A stretch of DNA of 64,000 bases from Oceanirhabdus seepicola (GCF_023684385.1 NZ_JAGSOJ010000003.1:310001-374000); one strand, 5' to 3'; positions 37,229 to 47,421 are shown, counted from the first letter of the stretch. Numbers and translations: made by a program. Notes: generated by a model not told the origin, from the letters alone.

Positions 37229-39634
37229 ATGGCTAAGAGGAAAACAACAAAAAACAAAAGAAAAGAAACAAGACAACCAGTAAGAAAAACAAGGGAAAAA
37301 GAGAAAACTAAAAAAAATAATGATGCTATTGGGATTTTGCTTATAACTGTAGGAATATTAATGTTATTAAGTATATTTTCAAACTATGTAAATGGTCTAT
37401 CCATGGGTAGTTTTGGAAAAATTGCTTTTCAAACATTAAAGAGCCTCTTTGGTATAGGATCATTTATTGTACCATTTTTAGTGATGGCAGTAGGGTATAT
37501 GTACATAATATCTAAGAATAAAGTTAAATATTCAAGTAAGTTCTTTGGTATAATCTTGATAGTAATTAATATTATGATTCTTTTAAATATTTTCAAATAT
37601 GATATATTCTATAGTCCAGCAGATATGAAAACTGCTATAGAAAAAATATATGATAGTGGAACTATATTGCACGGTGGTATAATATCTTTTTTATTAACAG
37701 TTCCACTTTGTACGATATTTGGTAAAACAGGTGGGGTGCTTATAGTATTTGCAGGATTTTTAATAGGTGGTATATGTATTACCGAGATGGAGATGCAACA
37801 CCTGTTTGCTAATATTAAATCTTATATATCTTCACGTAAACCAGATAAAACCAAAAGAGTCCGCGAATCACAGGAAGATAAGATTGCTCCAAAAGTTGAA
37901 AAAAATAAATATGAAAAAGAGTATGTTGATAATAATGACAATAGAATTAAAATAATTGATTTTGTTAAATCAAATACATTAGATGAGACAGCTGTTACTG
38001 AAAATCAAAAAGAGGCAGTGACAGCGAGAGAAAATGATGTTGCCACGGATGAGAATATACCGATAATTGAAGACTCAATGGAACATAAGGAAGTAAAAAA
38101 GAAATCATATCAAAAAGAAAAGCAAATTAAATCAGAGGTCATTGAGAGTATTGAAGAAGATGTTAAAGAAGAAATAATTACAAATTCAATAATCCAAGAT
38201 ACAGAGAAAAAAGAGTATGTTTTCCCTAGTATAGAACTTTTAAATGAGAATAAAGAAGGGTTACAGAGCAAAAGTGATAAAAGGGAATTATTACAAGATG
38301 CAAATAAACTAGCTAGTACATTGAAAAGCTTTGGAGTTAAAGCAAAGGTTGTACAGGTAACAAAAGGTCCATCTGTAACTCGCTTTGAAATACAACCAGA
38401 GGTTGGTGTTAAAGTATCTAAGATTGTTAATCTATCAGATGATATAGCTCTTAACTTAGCTGCACCATCTATAAGAATTGAAGCTCCAATTCCAGGTAAA
38501 GCAGCTGTTGGAATCGAGGTTCCAAATAGGAAATTGCTACCTGTGTTGTTTAGAGAAATAATAGATAGTTCTATTTTCCAAGAAGATAAAGGTAACCTTA
38601 CAATTGGATTAGGAAAGGATATAGCAGGAAAATGTATTACTACTGATGTGGCTAAGATGCCTCATGTACTTGTAGCTGGAGCAACGGGATCAGGTAAATC
38701 AGTTTGTATAAACTCCTTAATAATTAGTTTGCTTTATAAATATACTCCTGAAGAAGTTAAGTTATTAATGATTGATCCTAAGGTTGTAGAGTTAAATGTC
38801 TATAATGGTATACCTCATTTATTAATTCCAGTTGTTACAGATTCAAGAAAAGCTGCAGGAGCATTAAGTTGGGCAGTAGGTGAGATGGAGAGAAGGTATA
38901 AAGCATTTGCAGATAATGGGGTTAAAAATATTGAAGGATATAATGAACTTCATTCCAAAGGAATAATTGAGGAAAAAATGCCTTTTATTGTAATAGTAAT
39001 TGATGAGTTAGCTGATTTAATGATGGTAGCACCAAAGGATGTAGAAGGATATATTGCTAGATTAGCACAAAAGGCAAGAGCATCAGGAATGCATCTTGTT
39101 ATTGCAACACAGAGACCATCAGTAGATGTAATTACTGGTATGATTAAGGCAAATATACCTTCAAGGATAGCTTTTGCAGTATCTAGTCAGGTGGACTCTA
39201 GAACAATTATCGATTCATCTGGAGCAGAAAAGTTATTAGGTAAGGGGGATATGTTATTCCTTCCAATTGGTGCATCCAAGCCAACAAGAATTCAAGGGGC
39301 ATTCATATCTGAGAAAGAAGTAGAGGAAGTAGTGAACTTTATTAAAGTAGATCAATGCCAAAATGAATATAAGGAAGATATAATTGACGCAATAGACAAT
39401 AATACTAAATATGAAGGGGATAAAAAATCAGATGTTGATCCATTGCTAAATGAAGCCATTGAGTTTGTTATCAAGCAACAAAAGGCATCCACTTCAATGT
39501 TACAGAGAAAATTTAAAGTGGGCTATAATAGAGCAGCAAGAATCGTAGATGAGATGGAAGAAAGAGGAGTTATATCGGGACCAAATGGAAGTAAGCCTAG
39601 ACAAATTCTAATGTGTTCTGAAGATGTAGATTAA
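37229..39634 (+). CDS. DNA translocase FtsK/SpoIIIE
   Basis: The hexameric membrane-anchored motor pumps chromosomal DNA through the septum at division or into the forespore. The 801-residue protein has a basic N-terminal tail and about four membrane segments (about residues 33-185). A charged linker (to about 360) follows, then the RecA-like motor with Walker A GATGSGKS (484-491) and VIDELADLMM. A C-terminal gamma winged helix follows (ASTSMLQRKFKVGYNRAARIVDEMEERGVI). Only one such gene lies here, so I cannot say whether it serves division, sporulation or both. AAGGAGGTG precedes the ATG. Confidence 0.95.
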   Translation: MAKRKTTKNKRKETRQPVRKTREKEKTKKNNDAIGILLITVGILMLLSIFSNYVNGLSMGSFGKIAFQTLKSLFGIGSFIVPFLVMAVGYMYIISKNKVKYSSKFFGIILIVINIMILLNIFKYDIFYSPADMKTAIEKIYDSGTILHGGIISFLLTVPLCTIFGKTGGVLIVFAGFLIGGICITEMEMQHLFANIKSYISSRKPDKTKRVRESQEDKIAPKVEKNKYEKEYVDNNDNRIKIIDFVKSNTLDETAVTENQKEAVTARENDVATDENIPIIEDSMEHKEVKKKSYQKEKQIKSEVIESIEEDVKEEIITNSIIQDTEKKEYVFPSIELLNENKEGLQSKSDKRELLQDANKLASTLKSFGVKAKVVQVTKGPSVTRFEIQPEVGVKVSKIVNLSDDIALNLAAPSIRIEAPIPGKAAVGIEVPNRKLLPVLFREIIDSSIFQEDKGNLTIGLGKDIAGKCITTDVAKMPHVLVAGATGSGKSVCINSLIISLLYKYTPEEVKLLMIDPKVVELNVYNGIPHLLIPVVTDSRKAAGALSWAVGEMERRYKAFADNGVKNIEGYNELHSKGIIEEKMPFIVIVIDELADLMMVAPKDVEGYIARLAQKARASGMHLVIATQRPSVDVITGMIKANIPSRIAFAVSSQVDSRTIIDSSGAEKLLGKGDMLFLPIGASKPTRIQGAFISEKEVEEVVNFIKVDQCQNEYKEDIIDAIDNNTKYEGDKKSDVDPLLNEAIEFVIKQQKASTSMLQRKFKVGYNRAARIVDEMEERGVISGPNGSKPRQILMCSEDVD

Positions 39635-39713
39635 TATACTTCCATGAAAATTTATGAGTTTTATGTTATAATGTAGTTTGTTTGATTTAAGTACGAAATT
39701 AACGGAGGAAGAA

Positions 39714-41048
39714 ATGAAAGATATAAAAGTTGGTTTAATAAATTTAGGATGCGATAAAAATAGGATTGATTCAGAGATAATGTTAGGCAGAATGAACAAA
39801 GAGCTTATCCTTACAAATAATATAGAGGAAGCTCATGTTCTTATAATTAATACATGTGGGTTTATTGAGGCATCAAAACAAGAATCTATAAATACTATTC
39901 TTGAAATGGCTAGCTACAAAGAAGATAAGTGCAAAGTGTTAATTGCAACAGGTTGCTTAACGCAGAGATATGGAGATGAACTATTAGAATTGATGCCGGA
40001 ACTAGATGCAATTCTTGGTGTTAACGACTATGATAAGATTCTAGAGGTTATTGAAAAAGCCTTTATAACTGATGAAAAGATAGTTCTATGTAGCACTGAC
40101 TCTAAAGGAGTAAATGAAGGTGAGAGAGTCATTACCACAGGTGCACATTCAGCATATTTAAGAATTGCAGAAGGGTGTGACAATAAATGTGCATATTGTG
40201 CTATTCCAGGTATTAGAGGGAAGTATAGAAGTCGAACTAAAGAAAGTATTATTGAAGAAGCAAAAAGTTTAGCTAAACAAGGTGTTAAAGAGGTCATTCT
40301 TGTAGCACAAGATACTACTTGCTATGGAAAAGACATATACGGTAAGAAAGTATTACATGAGTTAGTAAGGGATATTAGTTTAGTAGAAGGACTTGAGTGG
40401 ATAAGAATACTATATTGCTATGCAGAAGAGATAACTGATGAACTTATAAAAGAGATTAAAGAAAATGATAAGGTATGTAAGTACTTAGATATACCAATGC
40501 AACATATCAGTGATAACATTCTTAAGAAAATGAGAAGAAGAGGTAGAAGAGCACAAATTGAAAGTAATGTAAGAAAATTGAGAGAAGAAATTCCAAACAT
40601 TAATTTAAGAACTACGTTTATTGTTGGGTTCCCAGGAGAAACAAATGAAGATTTTACAGAATTATATGAGTTCATCAAAGAGGTAAAATTCGATAAAATG
40701 GGTGTATTTAAATATTCAAAAGAAGAAGGAACAGAAGCGTATAATATGGAAGATCAGATTGATGAAGATATTAAAATTAAAAGAGAAGAAAAGTTAATGC
40801 TTCTACAACAAGGTATTTCATATGAAAAGAACCAATCATTGATTGGAAGAACATTCAAGGTATTAGTTGATAACTTCGATGGAGAAGTGTATGTAGGTAG
40901 AAACTTTGGAATGGCACCTGAAGTTGATGGAGACGTTATCATAAGCTGTGAAGAAGAATTGACACTTGGAAGTTTTATAAACGTTGAAATCACTGGTGCA
41001 ATGGAATATGATCTAATTGGGGTGATTAGTAATGAATCTTGCAAATAA
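39714..41048 (+). CDS. rimO: Ribosomal protein S12 methylthiotransferase RimO
   Basis: RimO is a radical-SAM enzyme that methylthiolates an aspartate of ribosomal protein S12. The 444-residue protein has the N-terminal MTTase domain (GLINLGCDKNRIDSEIMLG, NTCGFIEASKQESI). The radical-SAM cysteines are in CDNKCAYCAIPGIRGKYRSR, and a C-terminal TRAM domain follows. The sequence ASKQESI and the IRGKYRSR motif favour RimO over MiaB. ATG 39714 follows CGGAGGAAG. It overlaps pgsA by 17 bases. Confidence 0.95.
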   Translation: MKDIKVGLINLGCDKNRIDSEIMLGRMNKELILTNNIEEAHVLIINTCGFIEASKQESINTILEMASYKEDKCKVLIATGCLTQRYGDELLELMPELDAILGVNDYDKILEVIEKAFITDEKIVLCSTDSKGVNEGERVITTGAHSAYLRIAEGCDNKCAYCAIPGIRGKYRSRTKESIIEEAKSLAKQGVKEVILVAQDTTCYGKDIYGKKVLHELVRDISLVEGLEWIRILYCYAEEITDELIKEIKENDKVCKYLDIPMQHISDNILKKMRRRGRRAQIESNVRKLREEIPNINLRTTFIVGFPGETNEDFTELYEFIKEVKFDKMGVFKYSKEEGTEAYNMEDQIDEDIKIKREEKLMLLQQGISYEKNQSLIGRTFKVLVDNFDGEVYVGRNFGMAPEVDGDVIISCEEELTLGSFINVEITGAMEYDLIGVISNESCK

Positions 41049-41574
41049 ACTTACAATGTTAAGAATAATAATGGTACCGTTTTTTTTGGTTTTTATTTCA
41101 ATTGAAAGTATACCATATGGTGTAGAAATTGCTACAGGGATATTTATATTAGCTTCATTAACAGATAAATTAGATGGATACATAGCAAGATCAAGAAATA
41201 TGATAACTGATTTTGGAAAGTTTATGGATCCACTTGCAGATAAGCTATTAGTTACAGCTGCACTAATAGCATTAACTTATATGAGAATTGTACCAGCGTG
41301 GATAGTTGTAGTAATAATCTCAAGAGAGTTTGCAGTATCAGGTTTAAGAACTCTTGCGGCTAACAAAGGTATAGTAATTGCAGCTAGCTGGTGGGGTAAA
41401 ATAAAAACAGTAATACAAATGTTAGCAATAATATTAGCATTAGTTAATATTGTAATAGAAAGTGCAGTGCTTACGAATATAACATCTGTTTCTATGTATG
41501 CAGCTGTAATCATAACAATAATTTCAGGTTGGGATTACTTTGCAAAAAATAGTAATGTTATAGCTACAAAGTAA
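41032..41574 (+). CDS. pgsA: CDP-diacylglycerol-glycerol-3-phosphate 3-phosphatidyltransferase
   Basis: PgsA makes phosphatidylglycerol phosphate, using the CDP-diacylglycerol produced by CdsA (encoded at 11951). The 180-residue membrane protein contains the complete CDP-alcohol phosphotransferase motif TDKLDGYIARSRNMITDFGKFMDPLADK. It overlaps the rimO end, with GGGGTGA providing the ribosome binding site. cinA, often found between pgsA and recA, is absent here. Confidence 0.95.
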   Translation: MNLANKLTMLRIIMVPFFLVFISIESIPYGVEIATGIFILASLTDKLDGYIARSRNMITDFGKFMDPLADKLLVTAALIALTYMRIVPAWIVVVIISREFAVSGLRTLAANKGIVIAASWWGKIKTVIQMLAIILALVNIVIESAVLTNITSVSMYAAVIITIISGWDYFAKNSNVIATK

Positions 41575-41592
41575 GAGGTATAAAAAAAAAAG

Positions 41593-41651
41593 AACAGTCA
41601 ATATTAAAAGATAGCTCCTAAATTTTAGGGGCTATAGAATTTATTGGCTGT
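41593..41651. other. Nested hairpin between pgsA and recA
   Basis: An outer stem ACAGTCAAT / ATTGGCTGT encloses an inner stem ATAGCTCCTAAA / TTTAGGGGCTAT (overlapping at the loop). No clean T-run follows. It could end pgsA transcription or be a small structured RNA; I cannot decide. Confidence 0.45.
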
Positions 41652-41673
41652 GGGAACTTTTGTAATAAACCTG

Positions 41674-41702
41674 TTGACTAATAAAAATTAATAATGTATA
41701 AT
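41674..41702 (+). promoter_or_regulatory. recA: Sigma-A promoter of recA
   Basis: TTGACT (41674-41679) and TATAAT (41697-41702) are exactly 17 bases apart. Confidence 0.85.
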
Positions 41703-41710
41703 TGTTTGTA

Positions 41711-41722
41711 GAACGAGTGTTC
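41711..41722 (+). promoter_or_regulatory. LexA (SOS) operator of recA
   Basis: GAACGAGTGTTC matches the Gram-positive LexA/DinR consensus GAAC-N4-GTTC. It covers the predicted transcription start of recA. No other GAAC-N4-GTTC box was noticed in the window. Confidence 0.85.
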
Positions 41723-41755
41723 GATGTAACGGAGGTGAACCCATAGGGGATAATT

Positions 41756-42799
41756 ATGAATAATGAGAAATTAAAAGCAATCGAATCAGCGATGGGACAG
41801 ATAGAGAAGCAATTTGGTAAAGGTTCAATAATGAAACTAGGGGAGAAAAAGGCGGTTAATGTAGGCGCAATCTCAACTGGAAGTTTAAGTTTAGATATAG
41901 CACTTGGTGTAGGTGGAGTTCCAAAAGGAAGAATAATTGAAATTTATGGGCCAGAAAGTTCAGGTAAAACAACTGTAGCGCTACATATAATAGCAGAAGC
42001 TCAAAAATCAGGTGGAGCAGTAGCATTTGTTGATGCAGAACATGCATTGGATCCTCTTTATGCAGGGAATTTAGGCGTTGATGTAGATAATCTTATAGTA
42101 TCTCAGCCAGATACTGGAGAACAAGCACTTGAAATTACAGAGGCTCTTGTAAGAAGTGGAGCGATTGATGTTATAGTTGTTGACTCAGTTGCAGCTTTAG
42201 TGCCTAAAGCAGAGATAGAAGGAGAAATGGGAGCTTCTCATGTTGGACTTCAGGCTAGACTTATGTCACAAGCACTTAGAAAGCTGGCAGGAAGTATTAG
42301 TAAAACTAATACAGTAGCGATATTTATTAACCAACTTAGAGAAAAGGTTGGAGTTATGTTCGGAAATCCAGAAACAACTCCAGGTGGAAGAGCATTAAAA
42401 TTCTATTCATCTGTTAGATTAGATGTAAGAAGAAGTGAAACAATAAAACAAGGTGACGAGTTTAAAGGTAATAGAACAAGAGTTAAGGTTATTAAAAATA
42501 AAGTTGCACCTCCTTTCAAAACAGCAGAATTTGATATTATGTATGGTTTAGGAATTTCCAAAGAAGGAAATCTAGTTGATGTAGGTGTAAAAGAAGAAAT
42601 AGTACAAAAGAGCGGGGCTTGGTTTGCATATGGCGATGTAAGATTAGGCCAAGGAAGAGAGAATGCAAAAAAATTCTTAGCTGAAAATATAGAAATTGCT
42701 ATGGAAATTGAAAATAAGATTAGAGAAAAATACAATCTAAAAGCAGCAGAAGTAAATGTAGAAAAGAAAGAAGAAAAAAAAGATAAAAAAGAAAAATAA
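41756..42799 (+). CDS. recA: Recombinase RecA
   Basis: RecA catalyses homologous strand exchange and triggers LexA self-cleavage. The 347-residue protein has Walker A GPESSGKT (65-72), the MAW-like region [40 protein letters not shown], and the L1/L2 loops with [26 protein letters not shown]. The C-terminus is a lysine/glutamate tail. GGAGGTG is followed by ATG at a longer than usual distance (about 20 bases); a closer GGGGAT could also serve. Controlled by a LexA box. Confidence 0.98.
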   Translation: MNNEKLKAIESAMGQIEKQFGKGSIMKLGEKKAVNVGAISTGSLSLDIALGVGGVPKGRIIEIYGPESSGKTTVALHIIAEAQKSGGAVAFVDAEHALDPLYAGNLGVDVDNLIVSQPDTGEQALEITEALVRSGAIDVIVVDSVAALVPKAEIEGEMGASHVGLQARLMSQALRKLAGSISKTNTVAIFINQLREKVGVMFGNPETTPGGRALKFYSSVRLDVRRSETIKQGDEFKGNRTRVKVIKNKVAPPFKTAEFDIMYGLGISKEGNLVDVGVKEEIVQKSGAWFAYGDVRLGQGRENAKKFLAENIEIAMEIENKIREKYNLKAAEVNVEKKEEKKDKKEK

Positions 42800-42840
42800 A
42801 CAATTGCAGTAGGAGTAATTTCCTGCTGCAATTGTTTATT
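42798..42840. terminator. Terminator of recA
   Basis: A stem of about 17 bp, AAACAATTGCAG...AGGA pairing with TCCT...CTGCAATTGTTT, is followed by ATTTTAT. The 5' arm starts in the recA stop codon. Confidence 0.9.
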
Positions 42841-42894
42841 TTATGAGAAGATATTATTTGAAAATTTAGAGTATTAAACTCTGAAAAAGAATAA

Positions 42895-42958
42895 TGTCAA
42901 ACTTTCAATTTTAGAAATATTGACATCACTTGACATAAAAGAAAAAGTAATATAAAAT
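42895..42958 (+). promoter_or_regulatory. Promoter of rny with an inverted TGTCAA repeat
   Basis: TTGACA (42930-42935) and TAAAAT (42953-42958) are 17 bases apart. Upstream, ATGTCAA (42895) and TTGACAT (42920) form an inverted pair, and TTGACA repeats directly 10 bases apart. This could be an operator; the regulator is unknown. Confidence 0.6.
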
Positions 42959-43050
42959 AAATACAAATGCATAATAAAAAAGTTGCCAATTTTTAAAACA
43001 CCTTTTAACTTAATAATAAATTGACATTAATATCTAGGGAGGTGTTCATT

Positions 43051-44598
43051 ATGCCATATGCAATAGCAATAATAGTTCTACTTCTACTTATCGCTATTTT
43101 CATTGGTTTTAGAAGCTTCATATATTATCAGAAGAATAAATCAATTGCTAATATAGCGAAGTCTGAAGAGAAAGCTAAAGAAATCATAGAGAATGCAAAA
43201 AAAGAGGCAGAATCTCAAAAAAAGGAATCAATAATTGAAGCAAAAGAAGAGGTTCACAAGCTTAGAAATGACTTAGAAAAAGAGTCTAGGGAAAGAAGAA
43301 ATGAAAATCAAAGACTTGAAAGAAGAGTTATCCAAAGAGAAGAAGTATTAGACAAAAAAAGTGATTCTCTTGAGAAGAAAGAAGAAGCTCTGGCTAAAAA
43401 GAGTGAAAATCTTATCAATCTTGAAAAAGAGGTTGGAATTCTTGTTGATAAACAAAGAGGAGAGCTTGAAAGAATATCGGGTTTAACTAGTGAAGAAGCA
43501 AAAGATATTATTCTAAGTAATATTGAAAAAGAAGTTAAACATGATGCTGCAATGATGATTAAAGAAATTGAAAGCAAAGCTAAAGAAGAAGCTGATAAAA
43601 AAGCTAGAGAAATTATTACCTGTGCTATACAGAGATCTGCAGCTGACCATGTAGCAGAATCAACTGTAAACGTGGTATCGCTTCCTAATGATGAAATGAA
43701 GGGAAGAATCATAGGAAGAGAAGGAAGAAACATTAGAACATTAGAAACATTAACAGGAATTGACTTGATTATTGATGATACTCCGGAAGCTGTTATTATT
43801 TCTGGGTTTGATCCGATAAGAAGGGAAGTTGCTAAAATAGCCCTTGAGAAATTGATAGCTGATGGAAGAATTCATCCGGCTAGAATAGAAGAAATGGTAG
43901 AAAAAGCACAAAAAGAAATTGAATTAGTTATTAAAGAAGAAGGCGAACAAGCAACTTTTGAAACAGGCGTTCATGGATTACATTTAGAATTAGTTAAATT
44001 GTTAGGAAGATTAAAATTCAGAACTAGTTATGGTCAGAATGTGTTAAAGCATTCAATTGAAGTAGCATATTTAGCTTCAATTATGGCATCTGAATTAGGT
44101 ATTGACCCAACTATTGCAAAGAGAGCTGGATTACTTCATGATATCGGTAAAGCAGTAGATCATGAAATGGAAGGACCACATGCATTATTAGGAGCAGAGA
44201 TTGCTAAGAAATTTAAGGAATCTCCGGCTGTAGTAAATGCAATTGGAGCTCACCATGGTGATTTAGAGCAAACTTCTATAGAAGCTGTACTGGTTCAAGC
44301 GGCTGATGCAATTTCTGCAGCAAGACCAGGTGCAAGAAGAGAGACTTTAGAAGCTTATATTAAGCGTTTAGAGAAACTTGAGGAAATAGCAAATTCATTT
44401 GAAGGTGTAGATAAATCATTTGCTATACAAGCGGGAAGAGAAGTAAGAATAATGGTTAAACCAGATGAAGTTGATGATTTAGGATCTGTTGAAATGGCTA
44501 GAACCATTATTAAGAGAATTGAAGATGAGATTGAATATCCAGGACAGATAAAAGTTAACGTAATTAGAGAAACAAGAGCAGTTGAATATGCGAAATAA
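43051..44598 (+). CDS. rny: Ribonuclease Y
   Basis: RNase Y is the membrane-tethered endoribonuclease that starts mRNA decay in many Firmicutes. The 515-residue protein has an N-terminal membrane anchor (about residues 3-24), a long coiled coil (to about 200), and a KH domain with [19 protein letters not shown]. The HD domain with [12 protein letters not shown] and AHHGD follows. ATG 43051 follows GGGAGGTG; an in-frame TTG at 43021 lacks a site. It likely works with PNPase, encoded at 31141. Confidence 0.97.
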   Translation: MPYAIAIIVLLLLIAIFIGFRSFIYYQKNKSIANIAKSEEKAKEIIENAKKEAESQKKESIIEAKEEVHKLRNDLEKESRERRNENQRLERRVIQREEVLDKKSDSLEKKEEALAKKSENLINLEKEVGILVDKQRGELERISGLTSEEAKDIILSNIEKEVKHDAAMMIKEIESKAKEEADKKAREIITCAIQRSAADHVAESTVNVVSLPNDEMKGRIIGREGRNIRTLETLTGIDLIIDDTPEAVIISGFDPIRREVAKIALEKLIADGRIHPARIEEMVEKAQKEIELVIKEEGEQATFETGVHGLHLELVKLLGRLKFRTSYGQNVLKHSIEVAYLASIMASELGIDPTIAKRAGLLHDIGKAVDHEMEGPHALLGAEIAKKFKESPAVVNAIGAHHGDLEQTSIEAVLVQAADAISAARPGARRETLEAYIKRLEKLEEIANSFEGVDKSFAIQAGREVRIMVKPDEVDDLGSVEMARTIIKRIEDEIEYPGQIKVNVIRETRAVEYAK

Positions 44599-44625
44599 TC
44601 CTCTTATAATAAGAGGATTTTTTTT
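44597..44625 (+). terminator. Terminator of rny
   Basis: Perfect stem AATCCTCTTA / TAAGAGGATT followed by a T-run. The stretch on to 44745 is AT-rich with no gene. Confidence 0.9.
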
Positions 44626-44745
44626 GATTAAAAATATTTGAATGGAAGAGCGAAATATAAATTCCTCATTTTAAGTGTCTGAAATTATAATATTATTAAA
44701 AATGAAATTTATCCATCATTTTAAAAGTAACTTTACAAGATTTTA

Positions 44746-44774
44746 TTTACAATGGATGAAGGAAGTGTTATAGT
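44746..44774 (+). promoter_or_regulatory. Sigma-A promoter of the aminotransferase gene
   Basis: TTTACA (44746-44751) and TATAGT (44769-44774) are exactly 17 bases apart, 42 bases before the start codon. Confidence 0.65.
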
Positions 44775-44816
44775 AATATCATAAAAAGAAAAAACATGTA
44801 AAAGGGGAATATACAT

Positions 44817-46010
44817 ATGGAACTTTCAAGTAAAGCTAAAAAAATATCTCCATCATTAACTTTGGCGATAACTGCAAAAGCAAAAGAGTTAAAAGCTAAA
44901 GGTGTGGACATAGTAAGTTTTGGAGCTGGAGAACCAGATTTTGATACGCCTGAGAATATTCAAGAGGCTGGTATTAAGGCAATTAAAGCAGGATTAACAA
45001 GATACACTGCAGCTTCAGGTATTGTTGAGTTAAAGGCAGCTATTACTGAAAAATTTCAAAAAGATAATAATCTTACTTATAAAAAATCACAGATAATTGT
45101 TTCAACTGGAGCAAAGCAGTGCCTAGCAAATGCATTTCAAGCTATTTTAAATCCTGGAGAGGAAGTTATAATTCCAGGAGCGTATTGGGTAAGTTATCCA
45201 GAGTTGATTCAATTAGCAGATGGAGTACCTGTAATAGTTGAAACAAAAGAAGAAAATGAATTTAAGTATAATATTGATGAATTAAAAGCAGCTATTAATG
45301 ATAAAACAAAAGCTATTCTTGTGAATAGTCCAAATAATCCTACTGGTACAGTTTATGGTAAAGAAGATTTAGAAAAAATTGCTGAGATAGCTAAAGAACA
45401 TGATTTAGTAATTATTTCAGATGAAATATATGAAAAACTTCTATATGGAGAAGAAAAACATGTTAGTATTGCAAGTCTTAGTGAAGATGCATATAACAGA
45501 ACAATAGTTATAAATGGAGTATCAAAAGCATATGCAATGACTGGATGGAGAATTGGTTATGCAGCGGCTAGTGAAGAAATAACTAAGTTAATGACTAGTC
45601 TTCAGAGTCATGTAACATCTAATCCAAATTCTGTTGCACAATATGCTGCATTAGAAGCATTAACTGGAGATCAGAATGATGTAGCTAATATGGTCAAGGC
45701 TTTTGAAAAGAGAAGAGACTTTATGGTTGAAACAGTAAACCAGATTGATAGTGTTTCTTGTATTAAACCAAAAGGTGCATTCTATGTTATGGTTAATATT
45801 AGTGAGACATTTGGTAAATCAATAAATGGAAAAGTGATAAATACTTCAATGGAATTCGCAGAAGCGATACTAGAAGAGGAAAAAGTAGCTGTTATTCCTG
45901 GAATAGCGTTTGGTATGGAAGGATATATCAGATTATCATATGCAACTTCTATGGAACTTATAAAAGAAGGATTAAAAAGACTTGAAAACTTCATTAAAAA
46001 AATGCAATAA
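44817..46010 (+). CDS. Pyridoxal phosphate-dependent aminotransferase (aspartate aminotransferase type)
   Basis: A 397-residue class I/II fold-type I aminotransferase. Key motifs are FGAGEPDFDTPENI, the cofactor-contact region STGAKQCL, NSPNNPTGTVY, SDEIYEKLLY, and the Schiff-base lysine in INGVSKAYAMTGWRIGYA. The substrate-carboxylate arginine is in GYIRLSYA. The overall pattern matches subgroup I-gamma aspartate aminotransferases; exact specificity needs an assay. AAGGGGA precedes the ATG. Single gene with its own promoter and terminator. Confidence 0.9.
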   Translation: MELSSKAKKISPSLTLAITAKAKELKAKGVDIVSFGAGEPDFDTPENIQEAGIKAIKAGLTRYTAASGIVELKAAITEKFQKDNNLTYKKSQIIVSTGAKQCLANAFQAILNPGEEVIIPGAYWVSYPELIQLADGVPVIVETKEENEFKYNIDELKAAINDKTKAILVNSPNNPTGTVYGKEDLEKIAEIAKEHDLVIISDEIYEKLLYGEEKHVSIASLSEDAYNRTIVINGVSKAYAMTGWRIGYAAASEEITKLMTSLQSHVTSNPNSVAQYAALEALTGDQNDVANMVKAFEKRRDFMVETVNQIDSVSCIKPKGAFYVMVNISETFGKSINGKVINTSMEFAEAILEEEKVAVIPGIAFGMEGYIRLSYATSMELIKEGLKRLENFIKKMQ

Positions 46011-46024
46011 TATAAATATACAGT

Positions 46025-46055
46025 AAACAACTTCAATTGAAGTTGTTTATTTTAT
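46025..46055. terminator. Terminator of the aminotransferase gene
   Basis: A perfect 24-bp palindrome AAACAACTTCAA / TTGAAGTTGTTT with no loop bases is followed by ATTTTATTT. Confidence 0.85.
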
Positions 46056-46079
46056 TTATACCTAAAAGGAGATATTGCT

Positions 46080-47054
46080 GTGACTGAATCATTGATAAAA
46101 ACGGGTGGAAGCATTATTAAATTTAATAAACATTTTATTGAGCATTTTCTTGAAATTAAAAGAAGAAATAGTGAATATACATCAATAAGTTATGAAAGGG
46201 ATATAAAAGACTTTTTCAATGTGGAAGTAATAACAGAAATCACTCTTGATGATATAATTAATGTTAATATTTTTCATGTAGAAGCATATATGTTGGACTT
46301 ACACAACCAAGGAAAATCTTCAGCAACAATAAATAGAAAAATATCTGCATTGAGTTCTCTTTACAAATGGCTTTTAAAATACCAAGATAATAGAACGGGT
46401 GTTTCAATAATTAAATATAATCCTTTTGGCAGCTTAAAGGATGAGAAGCCAAAGGTTAATAATAAAGAGACGGAATTTTTAACATTAGAGGAAAGCAAAA
46501 GGTTAATTGAATCAATTGATGATAGAACTATATTAGGAATGAGAAACAAAGCTATATTATCATTGGCAATTACAACAGCTTTGAGAAAATCAGAAATAAT
46601 TAATATTAAGTTTAAGGATATAAAGAAAATCCATGGATATGATGTAATAGAAGTGATTAGAAAAGGTAATAAAAAGGATATTGTTAAAATTCAAGCTAAT
46701 GTATTAAACTTGATTACTACATATATAAATAATACAAATAGAAGTTTTGAGAATAATGAGAATGACTATTTATTTATAGGACATTCAAGAAACGGAAAGA
46801 ATAAAAAAAAGCTAGATCCTAGTACTCTTAATTATATGATCAAGAAATGTTGTGAAAGAGCGGGAATTAATAAAAAAATAAAGGTGCACTCTACAAGGCA
46901 TACAGCAATAACACTGGCAATAACATCAGGGGCATCAATAGAAAAAGTTAGAGATTTTGCAGCTCATAAGAATATAGCAACTACAAATAGATATGTTCAC
47001 TCGATAGACAAGCTAAAAGATAATGCAGGAGATCTAATTGATCTTTTTGATTAG
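46080..47054 (+). CDS. Tyrosine recombinase/integrase (XerC/XerD-like)
   Basis: A 324-residue phage-integrase-family recombinase. The N-terminal SAM-like domain (about 15-120) binds the core site. The catalytic domain has R in ITTALRKSEI, K in RKGNKKDIV, HSTRH, the second H in FAAHKNIATT, and the nucleophile Y305 in NRYVHS. The lack of adjacent phage or transposon genes and the position after a housekeeping block suggest a Xer-type chromosome-dimer enzyme or a solitary relative. Start GTG 46080 follows AAAGGAG by seven bases. No att or dif-like site was identified nearby. Confidence 0.9.
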   Translation: MTESLIKTGGSIIKFNKHFIEHFLEIKRRNSEYTSISYERDIKDFFNVEVITEITLDDIINVNIFHVEAYMLDLHNQGKSSATINRKISALSSLYKWLLKYQDNRTGVSIIKYNPFGSLKDEKPKVNNKETEFLTLEESKRLIESIDDRTILGMRNKAILSLAITTALRKSEIINIKFKDIKKIHGYDVIEVIRKGNKKDIVKIQANVLNLITTYINNTNRSFENNENDYLFIGHSRNGKNKKKLDPSTLNYMIKKCCERAGINKKIKVHSTRHTAITLAITSGASIEKVRDFAAHKNIATTNRYVHSIDKLKDNAGDLIDLFD

Positions 47055-47421
47055 ATATTCAATATAGAGCTACTTCTGATTAAGCACAAGTGGAGTAACT
47101 AGATTAAGTGTTTTTTATTTTTTATTCTTTAGAAATTGAACTGGTGCAATTTTACACAAACATGTAATCCATTGATACAAGCAAGTTTACGTATGATAAT
47201 TTCTTTAAGAAACTTTTCAATTTCCTGAAAAACAAAAAATGGAATATAAATAGAGGGGAAGTCAAAATTTAAACTTCCCCTCTATTATATTATACCACAA
47301 AAACAATATAAATTATAGACTTACAATTTATGGCTGTATGTTATATCATAGTAATTGTCTCTTTTAATAGAGGTAGATATATGTTAAATAGAACTTATTA
47401 TCTGAATATGGAGGGATTAAT
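47055..47421. other. Intergenic region with a bidirectional hairpin
   Basis: The 367-bp gap contains a T-run at 47108-47125 that may end the recombinase transcript. It also contains a perfect 14-bp stem with a 10-base loop at 47249-47286 (AATAGAGGGGAAGT and its complement). The latter lacks a T-run on the plus strand. No small ORF with a ribosome binding site was found. Confidence 0.5.

Noticed and set aside
46080..47054. A prophage or integrative element starting at the tyrosine recombinase
   Set aside because: No phage, conjugation or relaxase genes follow, no att repeats were seen, and no tRNA gene is adjacent.
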